Below are positions 1-4,937 of a DNA stretch of 5,049 bases, in pieces. The notes beneath the pieces are model-generated. The model did not search any database. It had not been told where the DNA came from and saw only the letters and a program-made list of their open reading frames with translations. The stretch comes from Methanobrevibacter sp. (GTDB lineage Archaea; Methanobacteriota; Methanobacteria; Methanobacteriales; Methanobacteriaceae): assembly GCA_016291275.1 (NCBI GenBank), contig JAEEWY010000111.1, forward strand, positions 1 to 5,049, given 5' to 3'. The position numbers were made by a program, and so were the translations under genes. Positions within the stretch are counted from its first letter, which is position 1; every line of letters starts with the position of its first letter.

Positions 1-605
1 ATTAGACTGCTTGCAACTCTTGGCTTAATGAATTGCTTGAAGTTTAGGTAATTACTGATTGACAAAATTGCAATGTTGTCTGTTCTGGTAAGAGTATATA
101 ACAATCCGTCACCATCCTTTTCAAGAAGAATGTCAACTTCGTCTAAAATAACAATCAATATACGGTTTCTTCCAAATACGTTTCTTTTTAGGACATCCCT
201 AAATGCATTAACAATTTCACCTTTTGTCCATCCACGATTTGGAACCTCTCTTCCTAACTTTTGACATAAGTAAGTAAGAACCTGATACTCTGTATTGAAA
301 TCAGTGCATCTGACATATTCAACTGAAAGTGTAACAGGCTTGTCACGAGCTGCTTCAATCAATTGCTCTCTTGCAAACTTTGCAGCTGCTGTCTTACCGG
401 TTCCTGTCTTTCCATAAATAGTAATGTTTGATGGAGTAGTTCCTTTCAATGCCTCTACCCAGTATCTTGCAATTGCTGTAATCTGTTCTTTCCTATGTGG
501 CAAGTTATCAGGTAAATAACGATGATCCAAAGGTTTCTTATCCTTGAAAATGTTATCGTCAAGAGGCAAGTATTCATCAAGCCCTTCGAAAATGTTGTCA
601 CTCAT
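1..605 (-). CDS. cdc6: Orc1/Cdc6 replication initiator, N-terminal part (cut by window edge)
   Basis: This is the archaeal origin-recognition and helicase-loading AAA+ ATPase. It binds origin recognition boxes and helps load the MCM helicase. My translation of the minus strand gives 201 residues before the window ends. It shows a Walker A motif at about 64-72 (YGKTGTGKT), a Walker B motif at about 150-158 (LIVILDEVD), a sensor-1-like SISN at 182-185, and the segment FIKPRVASSL at 192-201, which matches the conserved region after sensor 1 in Orc1/Cdc6. The rest of the AAA+ lid and the C-terminal winged helix lie outside the window. Start: ATG at 605-603, preceded by GAGATGAT (610-617) with a 4-base gap, the pattern seen at other genes here. 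An in-frame ATG at 614-612 lies inside that ribosome binding site and is less likely. The gene points away from the candidate origin, the usual arrangement for origin-linked cdc6. Family assignment is firm; which paralogue it is cannot be told from this fragment. Confidence 0.95.
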   Translation of the reverse strand, partial: MSDNIFEGLDEYLPLDDNIFKDKKPLDHRYLPDNLPHRKEQITAIARYWVEALKGTTPSNITIYGKTGTGKTAAAKFAREQLIEAARDKPVTLSVEYVRCTDFNTEYQVLTYLCQKLGREVPNRGWTKGEIVNAFRDVLKRNVFGRNRILIVILDEVDILLEKDGDGLLYTLTRTDNIAILSISNYLNFKQFIKPRVASSL

Positions 606-609
606 AATA

Positions 610-617
610 ATCATCTC
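610..617 (-). promoter_or_regulatory. Ribosome binding site of cdc6
   Basis: The minus strand reads GAGATGAT four bases before the ATG at 605. It approximates the archaeal anti-Shine-Dalgarno complement (GGAGGTGAT) and decides between the ATG at 605 and the in-frame ATG at 614, which it overlaps. Confidence 0.5.
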
Positions 618-658
618 ATAAATAAATAATGTGTTTTTTAAAGTCTGAAATGTTACAG

Positions 659-676
659 AATTTAAAATATTAACCC
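659..676 (-). promoter_or_regulatory. Possible cdc6 promoter TATA element
   Basis: On the minus strand GGGTTAATATTTTAAA lies about 55-70 bases before the cdc6 start, which would give a leader of about 35 bases. The surrounding DNA is so AT-rich that other TATA-like strings exist, for example CTTTAAAAAAC at 633-643, whose predicted start site would fall within the ribosome binding site. The choice is weak. Confidence 0.25.
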
Positions 677-780
677 TTTTTAATAAAAATTAAGCATAAG
701 ATCTAAAATTAAATTTGAAATTTTAGAAAAATTAAGTTTAAGATATTAAAAAATAGAAATTTTCATTTTCAATAGTAAAA

Positions 781-791
781 TTTCAACTGTA
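781..791 (-). promoter_or_regulatory. ORB-like element
   Basis: The plus strand reads TTTCAACTGTA, that is TACAGTTGAAA on the minus strand. This differs by one base from the core TACACTTGAAA. It is the ORB nearest to cdc6, about 175 bases before its start. It exactly mirrors the element at 942-952, with which it forms an inverted pair. Confidence 0.5.
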
Positions 792-898
792 TTACTATTG
801 TTTATCAAACTATATATTTAAACCTTTTTATTATTTCAAAATTAAAGAACATTCTCAAAAATTCAAACAATGGAAAAACTTTAATAATATTAGCTAAA

Positions 899-910
899 TT
901 GCAAGTGTAA
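899..910 (-). promoter_or_regulatory. ORB-like element, degenerate
   Basis: The plus strand reads TTGCAAGTGTAA. It differs from TTTCAAGTGTAA at a single position. It lies between the inverted pair at 781 and 939. Confidence 0.45.
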
Positions 911-938
911 TAAAGAAGTTAAAATTGATAAAAATTAA

Positions 939-952
939 TTTTACAGTTGAAA
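939..952 (+). promoter_or_regulatory. ORB-like element
   Basis: The sequence TTTTACAGTTGAAA differs by one base from TTTTACACTTGAAA at 4924-4937. It is in the opposite orientation to the boxes at 781 and 899, so the left part of the origin has convergent boxes. Confidence 0.55.
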
Positions 953-1136
953 TGATTGTCTATTTTAAAATAAAGTAAAATTTTTATTTCAAATATAATA
1001 ATAGAATAAAATTGTTATGATTTTTTAAAATCAATTAAAATTTATTATTTGATTTGAAAATTACGAATTATTTATAATTTAACAATAATTTAATAATTTC
1101 TGGAAGCTTAAAAAGTAAAATATTTGTAAAAAATAG

Positions 1137-1171
1137 TTAAAAAAAGACAGAGAGTACCATTTCAAGTGAAA
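1137..1171 (+). repeat. Compound origin repeat, copy 1 (A-tract, GAGA box, ORB dyad)
   Basis: The element starts with TTAAAAAAAGACAGAGA and ends with the dyad TTTCAAGTGAAA at 1160-1171, whose halves TTTCA and TGAAA are self-complementary. It aligns without gaps to 1294-1327 with 28 of 34 bases identical by my count. The dyad resembles the symmetric centre of long archaeal ORBs (TTCCAGTGGAAA type). It is probably an initiator-binding site with a conserved flank. Confidence 0.6.
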
Positions 1172-1206
1172 GCAAAATTGGTAAAAAACGAAAATGAAGG
1201 GATGTG

Positions 1207-1223
1207 TTTCAAGTGTAAAATTT
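1207..1223 (-). promoter_or_regulatory. ORB element, strong match
   Basis: The plus strand reads TTTCAAGTGTAAAATTT. Its complement contains TTTTACACTTGAAA, the expected mini-ORB core. It is the perfect 17-base inverted copy of 4921-4937. The preceding TGTG (1203-1206 region) is also shared with the minus-strand reading of the dyad at 1373-1386. Confidence 0.7.
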
Positions 1224-1293
1224 TTTCATCAAAAAATTAAAAATCATTATTTGAGCTTTAAATCATAATTGAATAATTTTAATGAAGAATTTT

Positions 1294-1338
1294 TTAAAAA
1301 AAGATAGAGACTTAAATTTCAACTGAATACAATTGAAA
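1294..1338 (+). repeat. Compound origin repeat, copy 2, followed by an inverted ORB half
   Basis: TTAAAAAAAGATAGAGA is followed at the same 23-base offset as in copy 1 by TTTCAACTGAA (1317-1327). Immediately after comes TACAATTGAAA (1328-1338), an ORB-like half in the opposite orientation, so two boxes face each other with TTTCAA and TTGAAA as outer arms. The distance from copy 1 is 157 bases, close to fifteen helical turns of B-DNA. Confidence 0.55.
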
Positions 1339-1339
1339 T

Positions 1340-1402
1340 AGACCCGTCAAGTCTTTCAAGACCCTCGAAATCGTTTCACTAGAAACACACCTCTCACTCT
1401 CT
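1340..1402. promoter_or_regulatory. GC-richer island with long ORB-like dyad
   Basis: About 29 of 63 bases are G or C by my count, far above the flanking DNA. At 1373-1386 lies GTTTC-ACTA-GAAAC, an inverted repeat with five-base arms. Read on the minus strand, the dyad is followed by ACGATTTCGAGGGTC, resembling the G-string that follows the dyad in long archaeal ORBs. On its other side the minus strand reads AGAGAGTGAGAGGTGTG, matching the GAGA box of the compound repeats at the same distance. AGACCC occurs twice, at 1340 and 1359, and GTCTT-TC-AAGAC (1351-1362) is a further small inverted repeat. It is probably the strongest initiator site of the origin. Confidence 0.55.
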
Positions 1403-1470
1403 AAAAATTATGGAAAAATATGATTAAAACATGAGAATATAATCAAAAAATTAAGAATGAATTTCATTGT

Positions 1471-1565
1471 AAAATTAATTAATCAATAAAAATAATAAAA
1501 TTATAAAAAATAGATAATAAAATAATAAAAAATTAATAAAATATTTATTTATTTATTTTATAATT
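1471..1565. other. Nearly G/C-free tract, candidate duplex unwinding element
   Basis: Only two of 95 bases (C1484 and G1513) are G or C. The tract starts about 70 bases from the ORB island and runs through the stop codon of the DUF2299-like gene. Origins need easily melted DNA beside initiator sites, so this is the best candidate. The same A runs read as T runs on the minus strand and may also end transcription of that gene. Both roles are inferred. Confidence 0.45.
1505..1541 (-). terminator. T-rich terminator of the DUF2299-like gene
   Basis: Just after the TAA at 1547-1545 the minus strand carries several runs of four to six T (complements of the A runs around 1505-1510 and 1526-1531). 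Archaeal RNA polymerase stops at such U tracts without needing a hairpin. The surroundings are so AT-rich that the exact site is uncertain. Confidence 0.35.
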
Positions 1566-2027
1566 CAGGAAGAGTATTTTCTTGAATGGATCCATAAGTC
1601 TTACCAAGAATCCAGATGCATTGTAGTTTTCCCTTAAACACTTCTTTATTGTTTTAATGAGAACATGTTTTGTAAGCCCATCTTCAAAGATGTCTTCTGT
1701 TATGATGAATCTGCTCAATTGATCATTTGGATGTTCCAATTCAAAATCAAGAAACATTTCATTCAATGAAAATCTTATCTTCCAAATGAATTCCTGATTC
1801 ATGTCTTTAGGACTGCTTTTGATTATGTTTTGCTCTTCCTGTGAAACTTCTGTTGCACATCCTATGATTAATACATCCTCTTTTGTTTTAGGATTGATTA
1901 TATCCATTGCATTGTTGTTTGGAAAGTTAATAATGTAATGGAAATTAGCGTTTTCATCATAAATCTTTTCACGAATAAGATCCTCTTCCATTAACCAGTT
2001 TCTGACTTGCTCTTCATCTATTGCCAT
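1545..2027 (-). CDS. DUF2299-like small cytoplasmic protein of unknown function
   Basis: This encodes about 160 residues, acidic and without signal peptide or membrane segments. The opening (EEQVRNWLMEEDLI), the strand-rich middle (FHYIINFP, then the stretch around DVLIIGCATEVSQEEQ) and the C-terminal helical half resemble archaeal DUF2299 proteins as I remember them. No function is established and no catalytic motif is visible. The start was chosen at ATG 2027-2025 because GGATGAT (2031-2037) lies three bases before it, the same arrangement as GGTGAT before the ARPP-1 gene. An in-frame ATG at 2039 would add MDDN but overlaps this site and has no ribosome binding site of its own. The gene is divergent from cbiB and runs toward the origin. 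From memory, a small conserved gene also lies between cdc6 and cbiB in Methanothermobacter. Codon use is like that of its neighbours. The family call is moderately sure; the existence of the gene is firm. Confidence 0.75.
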   Translation of the reverse strand: MAIDEEQVRNWLMEEDLIREKIYDENANFHYIINFPNNNAMDIINPKTKEDVLIIGCATEVSQEEQNIIKSSPKDMNQEFIWKIRFSLNEMFLDFELEHPNDQLSRFIITEDIFEDGLTKHVLIKTIKKCLRENYNASGFLVRLMDPFKKILFLNYKINK

Positions 2028-2066
2028 GTTATCATCCATAAAATAATTATAAATATTCTAATATTT

Positions 2067-2079
2067 TGATTATATTTTA
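2067..2079 (-). promoter_or_regulatory. TATA-like element for the DUF2299-like gene
   Basis: The minus strand reads AAAATATAATC about 40-50 bases before the preferred start. Transcription would begin near 2047, leaving a leader of about 20 bases that includes the GGATGAT ribosome binding site. Confidence 0.35.
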
Positions 2080-2108
2080 ATAATATTTTAATAAAATTTT
2101 TACTATCA

Positions 2109-2122
2109 ATAAATTATATATA
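2109..2122 (+). promoter_or_regulatory. TATA box of cbiB
   Basis: AAATTATATATAG is a good archaeal TATA element. Transcription should start about 25 bases downstream, near 2141-2146, which is at or just before the ATG at 2146. No ribosome binding site precedes that ATG, so the transcript may be leaderless or nearly so. Confidence 0.5.
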
Positions 2123-2145
2123 GTTTGCTAATATATTTAATTTTA

Positions 2146-3171
2146 ATGATAACTGAACTTTACTCAAATTCAATTTATATGCTGCTTACAGTACTGTTGT
2201 TTGCTTTGGCATTTGATTTGCTGATAGGAGAATTTCCAGCTAAAATGCATCCTGTTGTATGGATTGGAAACATCATCAGCTTTTTCAAGAAATACCTTAT
2301 CAAATATGACAATAAGATCTCTGGACTAGTGATTTCAATATGCGTAATAGCAGTATCTTCCCTTATTGTTTTAGTGCCAATGCTTATTATTAAGCATTTC
2401 CTTTATCTTAATGATGGAATGACATATCTATTCAAGTTAGTGGCACTCTTATTGTTGTCATCTACATTTTCAGTTAAATTGCTCCTTGATTCTGCACGTG
2501 ATGTGGAAAATGACTTGAAGAATAACAATCTTAACAAGGCACGTCAAGCAGTTAGCTATTTGGTAAGCAGAAAGACAAGTGAATTGAATAAGGAGCATGT
2601 CATATCAGCTGTAATTGAAACATTGACTGAAAACATTCCTGATTCCTATGTTTCAACTATTTTTTACTATTCAATTGTTGGTATAATAACATTCCTTTTA
2701 GGATTCAATGATTATACAGTAGTGATATTGGCTGTGCTTGCAGCATTGATCCATAGGGTTGTCGATACCATGGATTCCATGCTTGGATACAAGACAGATG
2801 AGCTTTATAACATTGGATTTGTTCCTGCTCATTTGGATGATATATTGAATTACATTCCGGCCAGGATATCCGGATTTTTAATCATAATATCTGCTGCATT
2901 TTCAGCTCTCAATTGGAGAGGAGCATATTACATTATGCAAAGGGATGCCAGAAACTGTGACAGTCCAAATTCAGGATATACAATGGCAACAGTGGCAGGA
3001 GCATTGAACATTCAACTTGAAAAAGAAGGAGTCTATACCTTAGGTGATAATTTGCATCCAATCAAGGTGGAATGCATTGACAAGGCAATTGACATTGCAA
3101 GACTCACCATATTCTTGATTACAATATTTTTCTTTTTCGTGTTTATGGATTTAATTCTTCTTCAATTATAG
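2146..3171 (+). CDS. cbiB: Adenosylcobinamide-phosphate synthase CbiB (CobD family), membrane protein
   Basis: CbiB amidates adenosylcobyric acid with an aminoalcohol (aminopropanol or its phosphate), giving adenosylcobinamide or its phosphate in cobamide synthesis. Methanogens need cobamides for the Mtr methyltransferase. With the start at 2146 the protein has 341 residues, slightly longer than many family members. Family motifs in order are DLLIGEFPAKMHPVVWIGN (24-42), ETLTENIPDSYVS (158-170), VDTMDSMLGYK (206-216), LDDILNYIPAR (230-240) and RDARNCDSPNSGYTMATVAG (266-285). Hydrophobic segments lie at about 12-28, 60-86, 93-113, 172-202, 242-258 and 319-341. A TTG at 2125 is in frame, but it lies directly after the TATA box, ahead of the expected transcription start, so it is unlikely. 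An ATG at 2179 would give the commoner short N-terminus and remains possible. The gene stands alone, divergent from the DUF2299-like gene and with its own terminator, so it is not in a cobalamin operon here. Confidence 0.93.
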   Translation: MITELYSNSIYMLLTVLLFALAFDLLIGEFPAKMHPVVWIGNIISFFKKYLIKYDNKISGLVISICVIAVSSLIVLVPMLIIKHFLYLNDGMTYLFKLVALLLLSSTFSVKLLLDSARDVENDLKNNNLNKARQAVSYLVSRKTSELNKEHVISAVIETLTENIPDSYVSTIFYYSIVGIITFLLGFNDYTVVILAVLAALIHRVVDTMDSMLGYKTDELYNIGFVPAHLDDILNYIPARISGFLIIISAAFSALNWRGAYYIMQRDARNCDSPNSGYTMATVAGALNIQLEKEGVYTLGDNLHPIKVECIDKAIDIARLTIFLITIFFFFVFMDLILLQL

Positions 3172-3188
3172 AAGAAACTATTTTTTTA
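3155..3188 (+). terminator. Terminator of cbiB (hairpin plus T tract)
   Basis: TTCTTC (3155-3160 or 3158-3163) pairs with GAAGAA (3171-3176). ACTA and a run of seven T follow at 3181-3187. The hairpin overlaps the last codons and the TAG stop of cbiB. The T run alone could end archaeal transcription. Confidence 0.5.
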
Positions 3189-3258
3189 ATTACATGTTCT
3201 TTTAAAAAAAGATATTTATTTTATAAATTATTTAATCAAGAACTATTCATTTAAGATT

Positions 3259-3331
3259 ATTAATCAATGATAAAAAGAGTATGGTGTAAAAGGATATTAC
3301 TTTCTAAGTGATTAATTGATGCAAAAAGAGT
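3259..3331. repeat. Imperfect direct repeat in the convergent gap
   Basis: ATTAAT-xx-ATG-AAAAAGAGT appears at 3259-3280 and again at 3311-3331, about 18 of 22 positions alike with one gap by my count. The rest of the gap between the ends of cbiB and the ARPP-1 gene (3172-3354) shows no reading frame. It could be terminator-associated sequence or chance in AT-rich DNA. Confidence 0.3.
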
Positions 3332-3351
3332 TTATAAAAATAAGAAAAATG
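3321..3351 (-). terminator. T-rich terminator of the ARPP-1 gene
   Basis: Directly after the TAA at 3357-3355 the minus strand has three runs of five T (complements of A runs near 3323, 3336 and 3345). This fits an archaeal intrinsic U-tract terminator. No clear hairpin is seen. Confidence 0.45.
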
Positions 3352-3354
3352 AAG

Positions 3355-4356
3355 TTAAATAATAACTTCATTGATTACGAAATCCTTAAAGAAAGTCATG
3401 TGAATGAGTTCATCTTCCCATATAAGTCCAGAACCTGATCCGAAATCATTTGAAAACTTGATATTGTCTCCAAGTCCAATGGATTTTTGGGACTTGAACT
3501 CGCTATCGGAAATGTTTTCCAGAACATTCATGAGTTCCAATCTGTCAATATTATCAACGGATTTCTTCTCTACAATAGCTTCAATGATATAGCTTCTGCA
3601 GAGCTTTTCATGATACTCCTTGTAAATGCTATGATTATAAAAGAGTTCCAATCCTTTGATTTCACCATTCACAATGAAGATAACACCATTTTGTCCATCT
3701 TCAATATGGAACTTGCTTAAGTAGTCATTTTGCTTATCCTTAAGGTTTTCATAGCTGTCATTCAATGCACTGGTCATGGATTTAAAGTTGGATCTGGATT
3801 CAAATTCACTTATTGAATCCCATACCTCTCCCTGATAGTCACGTTCCTCGTAGGATGCTCTTGATTTTCTGCTTCTTGTACTGTGATTTGCAGAATACAA
3901 TGATGGCTTGAAGGTTCTTGATGCCTCACCTTCACCTTTAGTGTGCCATCTTCCGTGTTCAGTGCAGCTGACAGGAATGTTAGTGGTTGATTTAGCTGGA
4001 ATGAGCAAAGTGTTGTTTATGATACGGTTTTGCATTGCACCGGTAATCTCATCACCATCAATCAATATAAGTGGAACAACAGAATCGTTTTTGCATGAAA
4101 CGGTATTTACAGTTGAATTATCCAATTCCTTGATTTCAACAAGGCCCATCTCATAACCTTTCTTAATGGTAAGGAAATCCTTTTTCCCAAAGAAATCAGT
4201 CTTTATAGGAATAGCTTCAACATTTTCATACTTTTGGCTATCCAATAGTTCTATGGATACTTTAGTGCCGTTTATGTCAATGAATGCAAAGTTTTCAATA
4301 TTCTTTAAATCTTCATTAATTCCACCCTTTTCAATTTTCTCGTTTGATTTTTCCAC
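3355..4356 (-). CDS. ARPP-1 family protein (ADP-ribosylglycohydrolase/rhodanese-phosphatase-associated domain)
   Basis: The 333-residue protein is soluble, with no signal peptide or membrane segment. Residues 21-140 match what I remember of the ARPP-1 family: DFLTIKKGYEMGLVEIKEL (60-78), a long segment with VPLILIDGDEITGAMQNRI (94-112), then NTLLIPAKSTTNIPVSC (115-131) and EHGRWH (133-138). A polar, Ser/Arg-rich linker follows (about 155-172, with STRSRKSRAS), then DYQGEVWDSI (173-182), a helical segment, and a second strand-rich region with GVIFIVNGEIKGLELF (224-239). The family is named for gene association with ADP-ribosylglycohydrolases and rhodanese/phosphatase domains; its activity is unknown to me. 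The start is a GTG at 4356-4354, strongly supported by GGGGTGAT (4360-4367) three bases upstream. It lies 82 bases downstream of the HIRAN gene on the same strand with no T run between, so read-through is possible. Being adjacent to HIRAN but to no glycohydrolase is notable. Gene certain, family likely. Confidence 0.82.
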   Translation of the reverse strand: MEKSNEKIEKGGINEDLKNIENFAFIDINGTKVSIELLDSQKYENVEAIPIKTDFFGKKDFLTIKKGYEMGLVEIKELDNSTVNTVSCKNDSVVPLILIDGDEITGAMQNRIINNTLLIPAKSTTNIPVSCTEHGRWHTKGEGEASRTFKPSLYSANHSTRSRKSRASYEERDYQGEVWDSISEFESRSNFKSMTSALNDSYENLKDKQNDYLSKFHIEDGQNGVIFIVNGEIKGLELFYNHSIYKEYHEKLCRSYIIEAIVEKKSVDNIDRLELMNVLENISDSEFKSQKSIGLGDNIKFSNDFGSGSGLIWEDELIHMTFFKDFVINEVII

Positions 4357-4359
4357 TTT

Positions 4360-4367
4360 ATCACCCC
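4360..4367 (-). promoter_or_regulatory. Strong ribosome binding site of the ARPP-1 gene
   Basis: The minus strand reads GGGGTGAT, a near-perfect archaeal site, three bases before a GTG codon. It fixes the GTG start and shows the short spacing used in this genome, which helps choose starts for the neighbouring genes. Confidence 0.8.
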
Positions 4368-4406
4368 GTATTTTGTTTTATACTATTCAAACTAATTTCC
4401 ATTAGA

Positions 4407-4419
4407 TAATTTATAATTT
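4407..4419 (-). promoter_or_regulatory. TATA-like element before the ARPP-1 gene
   Basis: The minus strand reads AATTATAAATTAT about 50-60 bases before the GTG start, predicting transcription from near 4387 and a leader of about 30 bases. The ARPP-1 gene may thus have its own promoter besides read-through from the HIRAN gene. Confidence 0.4.
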
Positions 4420-4438
4420 TTATTTTCGATAAATTGCC

Positions 4439-4804
4439 TTAAATGAAATTCACATCATTTTCAGGATCTTTTCTAAGTTCAGCAAGCTCATCCTCTTCGA
4501 TGACTTTAGCGATAACATTCTGATGGGAAATGAACTTTACGATAGCGTATGCATTTTCATCATCAATCTTATCGTAAACCCTACCTGAACTCATGGTACC
4601 TCTAACAACGGTTTTAGTGCTGTTTGCCAAGTATCCCACTTTACCAGCATATCTCATTTCAACTCTGATTGCTTCTGAGTCGTGATTGTTGTCAGGCTCT
4701 TTGATAAGCTTTAAAATAGAACCAATCTTGAAAATCTTCTTTCCATGAAATTGGTTAAAACAGATAACAGTAACATATTTTTCATTAAATTTTTCATCGT
4801 TCAT
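4439..4804 (-). CDS. Stand-alone HIRAN-domain protein
   Basis: The protein has 121 residues from the chosen start, soluble and acidic. Residues 9-60 fit the HIRAN domain: a strand (YVTVICFNQFHG, 10-21), then IGSILKLIKEPDNNHDSEAI (27-46) and KVGYLA (55-60), ending in a second conserved strand region with VYDKIDDENAYAIVKFI (76-92). The EPDN-xxDxxAI and VGYLA signatures are typical. In eukaryotic HLTF the HIRAN domain binds 3' ends of single-stranded DNA at stalled forks; in prokaryotes stand-alone forms are thought to sense unusual DNA, without proof here. The start is ATG 4804-4802. A GTG nine bases upstream (4813-4811) is in frame but lies inside the ribosome binding site AGGGGTGA, so it should not be used. 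The gene stands first in a two-gene, same-strand cluster with the ARPP-1 gene, 82 bases apart. C-terminal residues 100-121 are an acidic tail. Confidence 0.85.
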   Translation of the reverse strand: MNDEKFNEKYVTVICFNQFHGKKIFKIGSILKLIKEPDNNHDSEAIRVEMRYAGKVGYLANSTKTVVRGTMSSGRVYDKIDDENAYAIVKFISHQNVIAKVIEEDELAELRKDPENDVNFI

Positions 4805-4808
4805 ACAT

Positions 4809-4817
4809 TTCACCCCT
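4809..4817 (-). promoter_or_regulatory. Ribosome binding site of the HIRAN gene
   Basis: The minus strand reads AGGGGTGAA four bases before the ATG at 4804. The candidate upstream GTG start is formed by bases of this very site, which rules in favour of the ATG. Confidence 0.7.
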
Positions 4818-4854
4818 TAAAAAATAGCATGTACACTATGTTATGAAATCCGTT

Positions 4855-4870
4855 ACTTATAAAGGTTTTT
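4855..4870 (-). promoter_or_regulatory. Promoter of the HIRAN gene (BRE and TATA)
   Basis: The minus strand reads AAAAACCTTTATAAGT. The TATA core TTTATAAG is preceded by a purine-rich BRE-like string. The predicted transcription start is near 4834, leaving a leader of about 30 bases with the ribosome binding site at its end. It is the clearest promoter in the window. Confidence 0.6.
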
Positions 4871-4920
4871 AATTTTGAAAATTTTTGATAAAAATAAAAT
4901 AATTTAATAATAAAATCCAT

Positions 4921-4937
4921 AAATTTTACACTTGAAA
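4921..4937 (+). promoter_or_regulatory. Isolated ORB element away from the origin
   Basis: AAATTTTACACTTGAAA is a perfect 17-base inverted copy of 1207-1223 in the candidate origin and holds the full mini-ORB core. It lies about 50 bases upstream of the HIRAN promoter. A weaker TAATTGAAATA at 4968-4978 resembles the half-box at 1328-1338. It could be a distal part of the origin or a regulatory Cdc6 site. Confidence 0.6.

Larger units (their letters stand above)
606..1544. other. oriC: Candidate chromosomal replication origin (oriC), gene-free region
   Basis: This 939-base stretch has no convincing reading frame on either strand. It lies directly upstream of cdc6, the standard place for archaeal origins. 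It contains ORB-like repeats in both orientations at 781, 899, 939, 1160, 1207, 1317, 1328 and 1373. Their shared core, TTACACTTGAAA or its complement, resembles the mini-ORB described for Methanothermobacter. A GC-richer island (1340-1402) and a nearly G/C-free tract (1471-1565) sit at the right side. Small perfect palindromes such as TATTTTAAAATA (961-972) and the inverted repeat TGATTTT-TT-AAAATCA (1018-1033) occur between the boxes and may simply reflect base composition. Seen: repeats, composition, position. Known: cdc6-linked origins carry ORBs. Inferred: that this one is active. Confidence 0.8.

Noticed and set aside
73..264. Open frame on the plus strand opposite cdc6
   Set aside because: It is antisense to a clear AAA+ coding region, gives a low-complexity Ser/Pro/Phe-rich product and has no ribosome binding site.
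1137..1338. Insertion-sequence ends or a transposon remnant
   Set aside because: The duplicated 34-bp element is direct, not inverted, has no transposase fragment between copies and contains ORB cores.
606..1544. CRISPR-like array because of many short repeats
   Set aside because: Repeats are short, variable, in both orientations and irregularly spaced; they fit initiator boxes, not direct repeats with uniform spacers.
3172..3354. Small RNA or small protein between the convergent genes
   Set aside because: No frame, promoter or stable hairpin is visible beyond terminator-like T runs and one weak direct repeat.
3404..3720. Plus-strand open frames opposite the ARPP-1 gene
   Set aside because: They are shadows of the conserved minus-strand gene; products are Ser/Phe-rich and resemble nothing.
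3908..4405. Further plus-strand frames across the ARPP-1 gene start
   Set aside because: They lie antisense to conserved ARPP-1 motifs and to the strong GGGGTGAT site, with no translation signals of their own.
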